Assembly: GCA_019409045.1 (NCBI GenBank)
Contig: DXVG01000111.1
Coordinates: 1-6,217, forward strand
Length of the DNA: 6,217 bases
Direction of reading: 5' to 3'
Origin: Clostridiales bacterium
Lineage (GTDB): Bacteria; Bacillota; Clostridia; Christensenellales; Aristaeellaceae
Shown here: positions 1-5,420 of the stretch, one piece after another
Layout of the letters: each line of letters begins with the position of its first letter
Numbering within the stretch: the first letter of the stretch is position 1
The notes under the pieces: generated by a model
Seen by the model: the letters and a program-made list of their open reading frames with translations, nothing else
Databases searched by the model: none
What the model was told of the DNA's origin: nothing
Program-made: the position numbers and the translations under genes

Positions 1-678
1 GTTGGGGGTGGCGGAGATCTCCACGTGGATGATGATGGAGGCGTTCTCGGCGGGAGCGGCCCACAGGTCGTGGCCCTGCACGGCGACGGTGCCGCAGGCG
101 GAAGCCAGTTCCTTCATCTTGTTGACAAAGCCGGTGGTGCGGCCGGTCACGGACTCAGAGGTGGCGTCCTGCGACAGGCAGGCGATGACCACGGGCGCCT
201 CGGGCGTGCCGGCGGCCAGCGCGTCGGTGAAGCCCTCGAGCTTCACGAACTCCTCCGCGGCCAGCGCGGCGGCGTTCTGGTTGTTGGTGGAAGCGGTGGC
301 CTTGATGGAGCCTTCGGGCGCGTTCGGCACGCCGGAGTCAAACCCGATGACCGGGATGCCCTTGTCCACGCACTCCTGCAGCTGGGTCATGACCGACTCG
401 GTGGACAGTGCGGCCAGGCACAGCGCGTCGGGCTCCTTGATCATTTCGCCGTTGAGCGCCTCGACCTGAAGCTGTATGTCCGCCTCAGACGGCGGGCCGT
501 AGTAGTACATTTCCACGCCGTATTCCGCCGCTGCGTCCTGGCAGCCCGTGCGCACGGCCTGCCAGAAGGCGTGCTGCTCGCCCTTGGAGATGACCGAGAT
601 GTAGAGCTGCTCTTCCGCGACCGCGACCGCGCCGAGCACGAGCATCAGGGCCAGTACCAGTGCAAAGACTTTCTTCAT
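1..678 (-). CDS. Sugar ABC transporter substrate-binding protein (periplasmic-binding-protein family, RbsB-like), C-terminus cut by window edge
   Basis: This exported protein should capture a sugar outside the membrane and deliver it to the permease encoded just upstream. The visible 226 residues begin with a signal peptide: MKK, a hydrophobic stretch at about 4-20, then AVAVAEE, which looks like a signal peptidase I site. There is no lipobox cysteine. The mature part reads as a type I sugar-binding fold: YISVISKG at 26-33, IPVIGFDSGV at 108-117 (the usual IPVV-DRGV position, with Asp114), the hinge-like STNNQNAAALAAE at 130-142, and a TGRTTGF segment at 178-184 whose Arg180 fits the family's conserved ligand arginine. 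Full-length relatives have roughly 300-340 residues, so about a third is missing. The ATG at 676-678 follows a strong AGGAGG (688-693) with 9-nt spacing. Five cysteines (46, 87, 103, 167, 195) are unusual for an exported protein. The ligand is unknown; a pentose or hexose is inferred from the family only. Confidence 0.9.
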   Translation of the reverse strand, partial: MKKVFALVLALMLVLGAVAVAEEQLYISVISKGEQHAFWQAVRTGCQDAAAEYGVEMYYYGPPSEADIQLQVEALNGEMIKEPDALCLAALSTESVMTQLQECVDKGIPVIGFDSGVPNAPEGSIKATASTNNQNAAALAAEEFVKLEGFTDALAAGTPEAPVVIACLSQDATSESVTGRTTGFVNKMKELASACGTVAVQGHDLWAAPAENASIIIHVEISATPN

Positions 679-687
679 AGGGTTATA

Positions 688-693
688 CCTCCT
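688..693 (-). promoter_or_regulatory. Ribosome binding site of the substrate-binding protein gene
   Basis: The complementary strand reads AGGAGG followed by 9 nt and then ATG. This near-perfect Shine-Dalgarno sequence fixes the start at 678. It lies about 10 nt beyond the end of the upstream hairpin, so the stem should leave it exposed. Confidence 0.85.
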
Positions 694-703
694 GCTAGTT
701 TTA

Positions 704-726
704 TTTTAAGCGCCTCGCGCTCAAAA
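704..726 (-). promoter_or_regulatory. Intercistronic hairpin between permease and substrate-binding protein genes
   Basis: In the leftward transcript, TTTTGAGCGC (726-717) and GCGCTTAAAA (713-704) pair over 10 positions, nine Watson-Crick and one G-U, around a GAG loop. The sequence after the stem is AAAATAAAAC with no U-tract, so it is not an intrinsic terminator. Stem-loops in this position are known in transporter operons such as malE-malF, where they protect one mRNA segment and set different protein levels. The structure is seen directly; the role in differential mRNA stability is inferred. Confidence 0.7.
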
Positions 727-740
727 TCCATTTGTCGTTC

Positions 741-1724
741 TCACTTCTTGACGGCGACCTTGACCTTGCTGGCCGCGCGGTTGCGGGCGTTGTCCAGAAG
801 CACCGCGCCGATGACCACAAAGCCGGTAAAGAACGTCTGCCAGTGCGCCTGCAGGCCCACGGACGAGAGGCCCTTTTTCAGCGTGGACATGATCAGTACG
901 CCGATGAGCGTGCCCACCATGGAGCCGGAGCCGCCCGACATGGAGGTGCCGCCGATGACCACCGCGGCGATGGCGTTGAGCTCCTCGCCGTTGCCCTTGC
1001 CGGGGGTGATGGTGGTGTAGGCCGCGCCGAAGAAGATGCCCGCAAAGCCCGCGAACAGGCCGCAGATGGTGTAGATGGCGATCTTCCAGCGGTCGGTCTT
1101 GACGCCGGAGAGGCGCGCGGCCTCCTCGTTGGAGCCGATGGCGAAGTTGTAGCGGCCCAGCCGCGTCTTGTTGAGCACGAACGCCGCGATCAGGAACGCG
1201 CCCAGCAGCCAGATCGTGCCCACCGGGAAGTTGCCCGAGATGTAGAACGTCGGGCGGAACCAGTCGCCCACATAGGTGGGGGAGTAGTGCATGGTGCGCA
1301 CGTTGGATACGATGGAGCCAAAGCCCTGCGAGACCATCATCGTGCCCAGCGTGGCGATGAACGGCGGAAGCTTCGCCTTGGCGATCATCAGGCCGTTGCA
1401 CAGGCCGAAGAACACGCCCGAGACCAGCACCAGCACCAGCGCCAGCGGCACCGGCCAGCCCCAGTTGGTAAATGCCGTGCCGCCGATGATGGCCGAGCAC
1501 ATCATCACCGTGCCGATGGAAAGGTCGATGCCGCCGGTGATGATGACAAACGTGACGCCAAAGGCCATAAAGCCTATGTAGTACGAGGACTGGAGGATTT
1601 GCTTGAGCCCCTCATAGCCGAAGAAGTTCCTGCCGAAGATGGAGAAGAACACATACAGGATCACCAGCGCGGCGGGGGCCAGCAGCTTTTGCATGTTTAC
1701 CTTACGAGCCGTGGAATTTTGCAT
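741..1724 (-). CDS. Sugar ABC transporter permease, RbsC-like (BPD_transp_2 / CUT2 family)
   Basis: This integral membrane protein of 327 residues should form the channel of the importer, probably as a homodimer because only one permease gene is present. It is rich in hydrophobic segments, for example about 12-30, 47-62, 92-113, 163-184, 214-234, 265-283 and 296-311. Family landmarks are all in place: GGIDLSIGTV (64-73), the KLPPFIATLGTM loop (118-129), the ATPase-coupling region GSNEEAARLSG (197-207), and AIAAVVIGGTSMSGGSGS (251-268) followed by GTLIGVLIMSTL (271-282). Length is normal for RbsC relatives, and the Lys/Arg-rich tail fits a cytoplasmic C-terminus. The ATG at 1724 is favoured over the in-frame ATG at codon 11 because a strong AAGGAGGG precedes it. 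The gene starts 12 nt after the ATPase stop, so the two are co-transcribed and probably translationally coupled. The family is certain; the substrate is not determinable. Confidence 0.95.
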   Translation of the reverse strand: MQNSTARKVNMQKLLAPAALVILYVFFSIFGRNFFGYEGLKQILQSSYYIGFMAFGVTFVIITGGIDLSIGTVMMCSAIIGGTAFTNWGWPVPLALVLVLVSGVFFGLCNGLMIAKAKLPPFIATLGTMMVSQGFGSIVSNVRTMHYSPTYVGDWFRPTFYISGNFPVGTIWLLGAFLIAAFVLNKTRLGRYNFAIGSNEEAARLSGVKTDRWKIAIYTICGLFAGFAGIFFGAAYTTITPGKGNGEELNAIAAVVIGGTSMSGGSGSMVGTLIGVLIMSTLKKGLSSVGLQAHWQTFFTGFVVIGAVLLDNARNRAASKVKVAVKK

Positions 1725-1730
1725 GAGAGA

Positions 1731-1739
1731 CCCTCCTTA
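1731..1739 (-). promoter_or_regulatory. Ribosome binding site of the permease gene, merged with the ATPase stop codon
   Basis: The complementary strand reads TAAGGAGGG. The TAA that ends the ATPase gene runs directly into the Shine-Dalgarno sequence of the permease, whose ATG follows after 6 nt. Ribosomes finishing the ATPase would sit on the permease start region, which suggests translational coupling and matched expression of the two. Confidence 0.8.
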
Positions 1740-3230
1740 TATTCTGGGCGCCGCCAGCGCCATGATCTTTTCCTGCGTGGCCTCGCTGATGTCCATCTCG
1801 CCCGTCTTGACGCCCTCGCACATGACGATGATGCGGTCCGACATGCGCAATAGCTCCGGAAGCTCCGAGGAGATCATGATGATGGACTTGCCCTCTGCCA
1901 CCAGGCGGTTCATCAGCTTGTAGATTTCGCTCTTGGCGCCCACGTCGATGCCGCGCGTGGGCTCGTCGAAGATCAGTATGTCGCAGTCGCGCACCAGCCA
2001 CTTGGCCAGCACCACCTTCTGCTGATTGCCGCCCGAGAGGGAGACCACCTTCGTGTCCACCGACGGGGTCTTTATGTTGATCTGCTCGCGGTATTCATGC
2101 GAGACCTTTTTGATCTTGCGGTCGTTGACCACCGCGCCGTTTATGAAGCTGTTGAGCGTGGCCAGGACCGTGTTGTCCGCCACCGACAGCGGCAGGCACA
2201 GGCCGTAGCGCTTGCGGTCCTCGGACAGGTAGCCGATGCCGACCTTGACCGCGTCCGCGGGCGAGTTGATGGTGACCTTCTTGCCGTTGACGAAGATATC
2301 CCCGGCCAGGCGCTTGTCCGCGCCGGAGATCAGCCGCGCCGTCTCCGTGCGGCCCGCGCCCATCAGCCCGGCAAAGCCGAGGATCTCGCCCTTGCGAAGC
2401 GTGAAGGACACGTCCTTGACGTCCTTGGACAAAAGCCCGCGCGCCTCCAGCACCACCGGCGCGTCGGGGGGCACGTTGCTCTTCTCCTTGGGCTGCTCGT
2501 AGATCACGCGGCCGACCATCATGCGGATGATCTCGTCCATGCTCACCTCGGCGGTGTTGACCGTGCCGATGTACTGGCCGTCGCGCATGACGGTGATGCG
2601 GTCGGAGATCTCCTTGAGCTCGCCCATGCGGTGCGATATGTACACGATGCCCACCCCGCGCGACTTCAGGTCGCGTATGAAGCGGAACAGCTCCTTGATC
2701 TCGGACTCGGTAAGCGCGGCCGAGGGCTCGTCCATGATGAGTATGCGCGTGTTCTCGTAGGAGAGCGCCTTGGCGATCTCTACCATCTGCTGGCGCGCGA
2801 CGGTCAGGGAGCCTACGACGGTCGTGGGGCTTATGTCGATGGACAGGCTCGAGAGCAGCTCCGCCGCCATCTGGTTCTGCTTGCGCTTGTCGAGCACCAC
2901 GCCATGCATCGGCTCGCGGCCGATGAATATGTTCTCGGCCACAGTCAGGTCCTTCATCAGGTTCAACTCCTGATGGATGATGGAGATGCCCAGCGCCTGC
3001 GCGTCGCGCGTGTTGCTGATGGTCACGGGCTTGCCGTCGATGAGGATCTCGCCGGCGTCCATCTGGTAGACGCCCGTGAGCACCTTCATCATCGTGGACT
3101 TGCCCGCGCCGTTCTCGCCCACCAGCGCGTGCACCTCGCCGCTGTTTAGGTCAAAGTGACAATCGTCCAGCGCGTGTACTCCCGGAAAGTACTTCTGTAT
3201 CCCCCGCATCTGCAGCAGGACCTCTCCCAT
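1737..3230 (-). CDS. Sugar ABC transporter ATP-binding protein with two nucleotide-binding domains (RbsA/MglA-like)
   Basis: This cytoplasmic ATPase of 497 residues powers the importer and carries two fused ABC domains, the normal architecture and length of the RbsA/MglA/XylG family. In domain 1 the motifs are Walker A GENGAGKST (38-46), Q-loop HQELNL (Q87), a divergent signature LTVARQQ (142-148), Walker B ILIMDEPSAAL (163-173) and H-loop YISHRM (His200). Domain 2 has the family-typical degenerate Walker A GLMGAGRTE (288-296), a canonical signature LSGGNQQKV (398-406), Walker B ILIFDEPTRGIDVGAK (418-433) and ISSELPE (453-459), with Ser in place of the switch His. The two sites are therefore asymmetric, as is usual here. 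I place the start at the ATG at 3230, where MGEVLLQMRGIQKYFPG matches family N-termini. A GTG at 3242, four codons upstream, overlaps the AGAGG ribosome binding site and is less likely. It is the first gene of the leftward operon. Confidence 0.95.
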   Translation of the reverse strand: MGEVLLQMRGIQKYFPGVHALDDCHFDLNSGEVHALVGENGAGKSTMMKVLTGVYQMDAGEILIDGKPVTISNTRDAQALGISIIHQELNLMKDLTVAENIFIGREPMHGVVLDKRKQNQMAAELLSSLSIDISPTTVVGSLTVARQQMVEIAKALSYENTRILIMDEPSAALTESEIKELFRFIRDLKSRGVGIVYISHRMGELKEISDRITVMRDGQYIGTVNTAEVSMDEIIRMMVGRVIYEQPKEKSNVPPDAPVVLEARGLLSKDVKDVSFTLRKGEILGFAGLMGAGRTETARLISGADKRLAGDIFVNGKKVTINSPADAVKVGIGYLSEDRKRYGLCLPLSVADNTVLATLNSFINGAVVNDRKIKKVSHEYREQINIKTPSVDTKVVSLSGGNQQKVVLAKWLVRDCDILIFDEPTRGIDVGAKSEIYKLMNRLVAEGKSIIMISSELPELLRMSDRIIVMCEGVKTGEMDISEATQEKIMALAAPRI

Positions 3231-3241
3231 ATCTTCGCGCA

Positions 3242-3246
3242 CCTCT
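3242..3246 (-). promoter_or_regulatory. Ribosome binding site of the ATPase gene, decides between two starts
   Basis: AGAGG on the complementary strand lies 11 nt before the ATG at 3230. The alternative GTG start at 3242 begins on the last G of this motif and has no ribosome binding site of its own, so ATG is preferred. Confidence 0.55.
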
Positions 3247-3283
3247 TTCCCTGACGCTGTAACGCAGCCTTAATAACGGAGAC

Positions 3284-3312
3284 ATTATATCATCATTCTT
3301 CGGAAAATGCAA
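3284..3312 (-). promoter_or_regulatory. Sigma70/sigmaA-type promoter of the sugar ABC transporter operon
   Basis: The complementary strand reads TTGCAT (3312-3307), a 17-nt spacer and a perfect TATAAT (3289-3284). The -10 is preceded by TG one base away (TGATATAAT), giving an extended -10. The -35 matches consensus only in TTG. Transcription would begin near 3277, about 47 nt ahead of the ATPase ATG. Optimal spacing with a perfect -10 makes this the best promoter in the window; activity is inferred. Confidence 0.72.
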
Positions 3313-3403
3313 CTGTTTTCTACCGCGATTTTTGCGCCACATGGCTAACTTGCGTAATGTGAGAGAATTATTTGGCAAATTTCGCGGAAAAGCACTCTCG
3401 GGA

Positions 3404-3417
3404 TGCACTATTGTGCA
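3404..3417. repeat. Short perfect inverted repeat TGCAC-TATT-GTGCA, possible operator
   Basis: Two 5-nt arms (3404-3408 and 3413-3417) are perfectly complementary around a 4-nt spacer. It lies about 95 bp upstream of the transporter -35 and about 80 bp upstream of the yicC -35, a reasonable site for a regulator acting on either operon. The arms resemble half of an NtrC site, but the spacing is too short for one. A dyad of this size can occur by chance in about 300 bp, so operator function is only a guess. Confidence 0.3.
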
Positions 3418-3464
3418 GGATTTCCCTTCGCGCGCCTTCGTTTTTGCCGAGGAGGGCCGATCGG

Positions 3465-3484
3465 AAAAAAATTTATCTTTTTTT
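3465..3484. promoter_or_regulatory. A7/T7 dyad, possible UP element or bent DNA upstream of yicC promoter
   Basis: Seven A residues (3465-3471) and seven T residues (3478-3484) flank TTTATC. The tract ends about 11 bp before the weak yicC -35 and so lies roughly where the RNA polymerase alpha subunit contacts UP elements. It could also form an A/U-only hairpin, but no GC stem is attached, so terminator function is unlikely. Its role is inferred from position and composition only. Confidence 0.4.
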
Positions 3485-3495
3485 ACGTCAGGGTG

Positions 3496-3524
3496 TGGAG
3501 CGCGCGGGGCAAATGTGCTATAAT
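3496..3524 (+). promoter_or_regulatory. Extended -10 promoter of the yicC-gmk-rpoZ-coaBC operon
   Basis: A perfect TATAAT (3519-3524) has TG one base upstream (TGCTATAAT). At the standard 17-bp distance the -35 is a weak TGGAGC (3496-3501, three of six matches). The strong extended -10 and the A/T-rich tract further upstream may compensate. Transcription is predicted to start at about 3530-3531, which coincides with the first possible ATG of yicC. Confidence 0.65.
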
Positions 3525-3529
3525 CAGAT

Positions 3530-4423
3530 ATGGTGAAGAAGCGGCGGGAGGTGGCGGCCATCAACAGCATGACCGGATATGGGCGCTGTGTGCGCGAGCG
3601 CGACGGGCGGTCGCTGACCGTGGAACTCAAAAGCGTCAACCACCGCTTTTTGGACGTGTCTGTGCGCATGCCGCGCTGTTTCCTCTTTTTGGAGGAGGAG
3701 GCGCGCAGGGCCGTGGGCCTTCGCATGCGGCGCGGGCATGTGGACGTGTACCTCACCTACCGCAACCTGCGTCAGGACGCGCGAGACGTCCAGATCGACG
3801 CGGGGCTGCTCGCGGCCTACATGCGCGCAGCGGATAGCCTCACCGGCCTTGCGGACGACCGCTCGGTCATGCGCATGCTCACGCTGCCCGAGGTGGCGCG
3901 CGTGTGCGAGGCCGAGGAGGACCGCGACGCGCTGCGCGCGCTTTTGCTCGACGCGCTGGAGGGCGCCCTGGACGAGGCCTGCGCCATGCGCGCAAAGGAG
4001 GGCGAGGCACTTGCGCGCGACCTTGCAGCGCGCGCGGACGCGCTCAGCGCCATCGAGGCGGGCATCGCCCAGCGCGCCCCGCACACGGCGCAGAGCTACA
4101 TGGAGCGCCTGCGCGCCAACGTGGAGGAGCTTCTGCGCGCCCCCGCGGACGAGGCGCGGCTTGTGCAGGAGGTCGCCATGCTCGCCGAGCGCGCCGCCAT
4201 TGACGAGGAGCTGGTCCGGCTGCAAAGCCACATCGCCCAGCTTCGGGAGCTGATCCGGGATCGGGAGCCCGTCGGGCGCAGGCTGGACTTTCTGGCGCAG
4301 GAGTTCAACCGCGAGGCCAACACCATCGCCTCCAAGTCGCAGGACATCGAGATCACGCGCCTTGCCATGGACGCCAAGGCCGAGATCGAAAAGCTGCGCG
4401 AACAGGTGCAAAACGTGGAGTGA
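3530..4423 (+). CDS. yicC: YicC/YloC family endoribonuclease-like protein
   Basis: The family is stress-linked and has been reported to act on RNA: E. coli YicC influences decay of the small RNA RyhB, and YicC/YloC are described as endoribonucleases. The product is up to 297 residues. The N-terminal domain shows INSMTGYGR (11-19), SVNHRFLDV (36-44) and RRGHVDVYL (68-75). A long, charged helical middle follows (about 125-210). The C-terminal domain (DUF1732) has LVQEVAMLAERAAIDEEL (211-228), FNREANTIASKSQDIEIT (259-276) and the terminal KAEIEKLREQVQNVE. The start is uncertain. Relatives begin about M-x-x-SMTGYGR, whereas this ATG adds roughly ten residues (VKKRREVAA) and lies at the predicted transcription start with no ribosome binding site. 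GGGAGG at 3546-3551 would better serve a start near 3560-3569. It is the first gene of the rightward operon, 73 nt before gmk. Confidence 0.93.
   Translation: MVKKRREVAAINSMTGYGRCVRERDGRSLTVELKSVNHRFLDVSVRMPRCFLFLEEEARRAVGLRMRRGHVDVYLTYRNLRQDARDVQIDAGLLAAYMRAADSLTGLADDRSVMRMLTLPEVARVCEAEEDRDALRALLLDALEGALDEACAMRAKEGEALARDLAARADALSAIEAGIAQRAPHTAQSYMERLRANVEELLRAPADEARLVQEVAMLAERAAIDEELVRLQSHIAQLRELIRDREPVGRRLDFLAQEFNREANTIASKSQDIEITRLAMDAKAEIEKLREQVQNVE
3546..3551 (+). promoter_or_regulatory. Possible internal ribosome binding site for an alternative yicC start
   Basis: GGGAGG lies inside the first codons of the longest yicC frame. The in-frame ATG at 3569 is 17 nt away, too far for normal spacing, while an in-frame ATC at 3560 is at an ideal 8 nt. 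ATC is a rare start codon, yet starting there gives (M)NSMTGYGR, close to family N-termini. Whether it is used is unknown. Confidence 0.35.
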
Positions 4424-4496
4424 CCGGCCGCGCGCGGACACAGCCGGCATGTATCCAAACACCGCCGTACAACATGAAAGCGAGGGGGAATCTGCC

Positions 4497-5147
4497 ATGG
4501 AGCGTCGAGGACTTCTGTTCGTGATCTCCGGCCCCGCGGGCGCGGGAAAATCCATGATCGCCAAACAGCTTGTGGAGCGACACCCCGACGTGGGGCTTTC
4601 CGTGTCCTGTACCACCCGCCCGCCCAGACCCGGCGAGGTCGACGGCGTGCATTATCACTTCCTCAGCGACGCCCAGTTCGACGAGATGGTGAAAAAGGGC
4701 GCGTTCTACGAATGGGCGCATGTGCACAACCACCGCTATGGAACGCTCAAAAGCACCGTGCAGGAAAAGCTCGCCGAGGGGCACGATCTCATCCTGGAGA
4801 TCGACGTGCAGGGCTGCCTGCAGGCCATGGAGCAGGACAGCGAAGTCACCGGCATCTTTATATCGCCGCCCAGCCGGCAAAACCTTGAAAAGCGGCTGCG
4901 CGCGCGGGGGACGGAGGACGAGGAATCCTTCCGCCTGCGCCTCGGAAACGCCGCCCGCGAGGTGCAGCAGGCCTATCGCTACGACTATATCGTCATCCAC
5001 GAGGACTGGGACGACGTGCCCGACGCGCTGGACCGCGCCATCGAACAGGTCTACGACATCATCACCGCGTCGCGTGCAAAGACGAAGCACAACATGCGCT
5101 TTTTGAACGCGCTGGCCGCGTCGCTCATGGCGAACGCCCCGGCGTAA
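4497..5147 (+). CDS. gmk: Guanylate kinase
   Basis: This essential cytoplasmic enzyme phosphorylates GMP to GDP with ATP, feeding GTP and dGTP pools and influencing (p)ppGpp metabolism. The product is 216 residues, normal for the family. The P-loop is GPAGAGKSM (12-20). The GMP-binding segment is SVSCTTRPPRPGEVDG (35-50) plus VHYHF (51-55). The core element EWAHVHNHRYGTL (72-84) and the strand LILEIDVQG (98-106) follow, and the lid region RLRARGTEDEESFRLRL (133-149) supplies the catalytic arginines. The P-loop differs slightly from the usual GPSGAGKGT/ST: Ala replaces the first Ser and Met follows GKS, but the essential Lys19 and Ser are kept. The ATG at 4497 has GAGGGG (4483-4488) 8 nt upstream. 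An in-frame ATG at 4449 would add 16 residues without family resemblance. It is followed after 28 nt by rpoZ. Confidence 0.97.
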   Translation: MERRGLLFVISGPAGAGKSMIAKQLVERHPDVGLSVSCTTRPPRPGEVDGVHYHFLSDAQFDEMVKKGAFYEWAHVHNHRYGTLKSTVQEKLAEGHDLILEIDVQGCLQAMEQDSEVTGIFISPPSRQNLEKRLRARGTEDEESFRLRLGNAAREVQQAYRYDYIVIHEDWDDVPDALDRAIEQVYDIITASRAKTKHNMRFLNALAASLMANAPA

Positions 5148-5160
5148 CGCAATCAGGATC

Positions 5161-5166
5161 AGGAGG
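5161..5166 (+). promoter_or_regulatory. Ribosome binding site of rpoZ
   Basis: AGGAGG lies 9 nt before the first of two tandem ATG codons (5176 and 5179). Spacing favours the first, which would give a product starting MMIEPP. Confidence 0.8.
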
Positions 5167-5175
5167 AATACCCGT

Positions 5176-5400
5176 ATGATGATCGAACCCCCCATCGGAG
5201 AACTGCTGGAAAAGGTCGATTGCCGCTATACGCTGGCCGTGGAGGCGTCCAAGCGCGCCCGCGAGCTCATCGGCGGCAGCCTTCCGCTGATCGAGACCCG
5301 CGAGACCAAGCCCCTGAGCATCGCCATCGAGGAGATCAACCGGGGCCTGATCACCTATACGCGCGAGGAGACCGAAGAGGACGAGGAACAGGCCGAGTGA
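5176..5400 (+). CDS. rpoZ: DNA-directed RNA polymerase omega subunit
   Basis: Omega is the small RNA polymerase subunit that helps fold and latch beta-prime. The product is 74 residues, within the range for Gram-positive omega. Family features are the N-terminal PPIGELLEKVDCRYTLAVEASKRAREL (about 5-31, with the conserved L-E-K-V, YTL and the A-x-x-RAREL helix), KPLSIAIEEINRG (45-57) and the end of the fold ITYTRE (59-64), followed by an acidic tail. The position between gmk and coaBC is the widely conserved bacterial arrangement and supports the call strongly. It is separated from gmk by 28 nt and from coaBC by 20 nt, consistent with one transcript. No domain is missing. Confidence 0.95.
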   Translation: MMIEPPIGELLEKVDCRYTLAVEASKRARELIGGSLPLIETRETKPLSIAIEEINRGLITYTREETEEDEEQAE

Positions 5401-5420
5401 CCCCCGGCCGGGAGGACTGA

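Larger units (their letters stand above)
3231..3529. other. Divergent intergenic control region between transporter and yicC operons
   Basis: This stretch of about 300 nt has no credible gene. It is visibly more AT-rich than the flanking coding DNA. It contains a leftward promoter (3284-3312), a rightward promoter (3496-3524), a poly-A/poly-T dyad, and a cluster of short inverted repeats: GCCA-CA-TGGC at 3336-3345, ATTTG-G-CAAAT at 3370-3380, TTTC-GCG-GAAA at 3380-3390 and TGCAC-TATT-GTGCA at 3404-3417. The leftward 5' untranslated region would be about 47 nt (3277-3231). I see no terminator, riboswitch-like fold or catabolite-control (cre) match. Confidence 0.8.

Noticed and set aside
703..726. 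Possible internal promoter (TAAAAT) for the binding-protein gene
   Set aside because: No acceptable -35 lies 16-18 bp upstream: TTGAGC is only about 11 bp away. The sequence is better explained as part of the hairpin.
25..1020. + strand open frame of 331 codons over the binding-protein and permease genes
   Set aside because: It runs across an intergenic hairpin and two genes of the opposite strand, with Gly/His/Arg-rich low-complexity composition.
732..1853. Long + strand open frame opposite the permease gene (373 codons)
   Set aside because: It is antisense to a certain gene and rich in Arg, His, Asp and Ala with no recognisable motif. GC-rich codon use leaves few stops on the opposite strand, which explains its length.
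2097..3149. Long + strand open frame opposite the ATPase gene (350 codons)
   Set aside because: The Walker and signature motifs on the - strand are unmistakable. The antisense frame has low-complexity His/Asp/Ala-rich composition and no ribosome binding site.
3404..3417. TGCAC-TATT-GTGCA considered as an NtrC enhancer site
   Set aside because: NtrC sites have a wider spacing between the TGCAC and GTGCA arms, and no sigma54 promoter (GG/GC elements) is visible nearby.
3465..3484. A7/T7 dyad considered as an intrinsic terminator
   Set aside because: The stem would be only A-U pairs with no GC section, and no gene ends just upstream on either strand.
3332..3523. Small + strand open frame of 63 codons in the divergent region
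   Set aside because: It has no ribosome binding site, no recognisable domain, and ends within the yicC promoter. The AT-rich regulatory character of the region explains it better.
3524..4615. Long - strand open frame opposite yicC and the start of gmk (363 codons)
   Set aside because: It spans the yicC promoter and two well-supported genes on the other strand. Its composition is that of a shadow frame.
4353..5195. - strand open frame of 280 codons opposite gmk
   Set aside because: Gmk is fully conserved on the + strand, and the antisense product shows no family signature.
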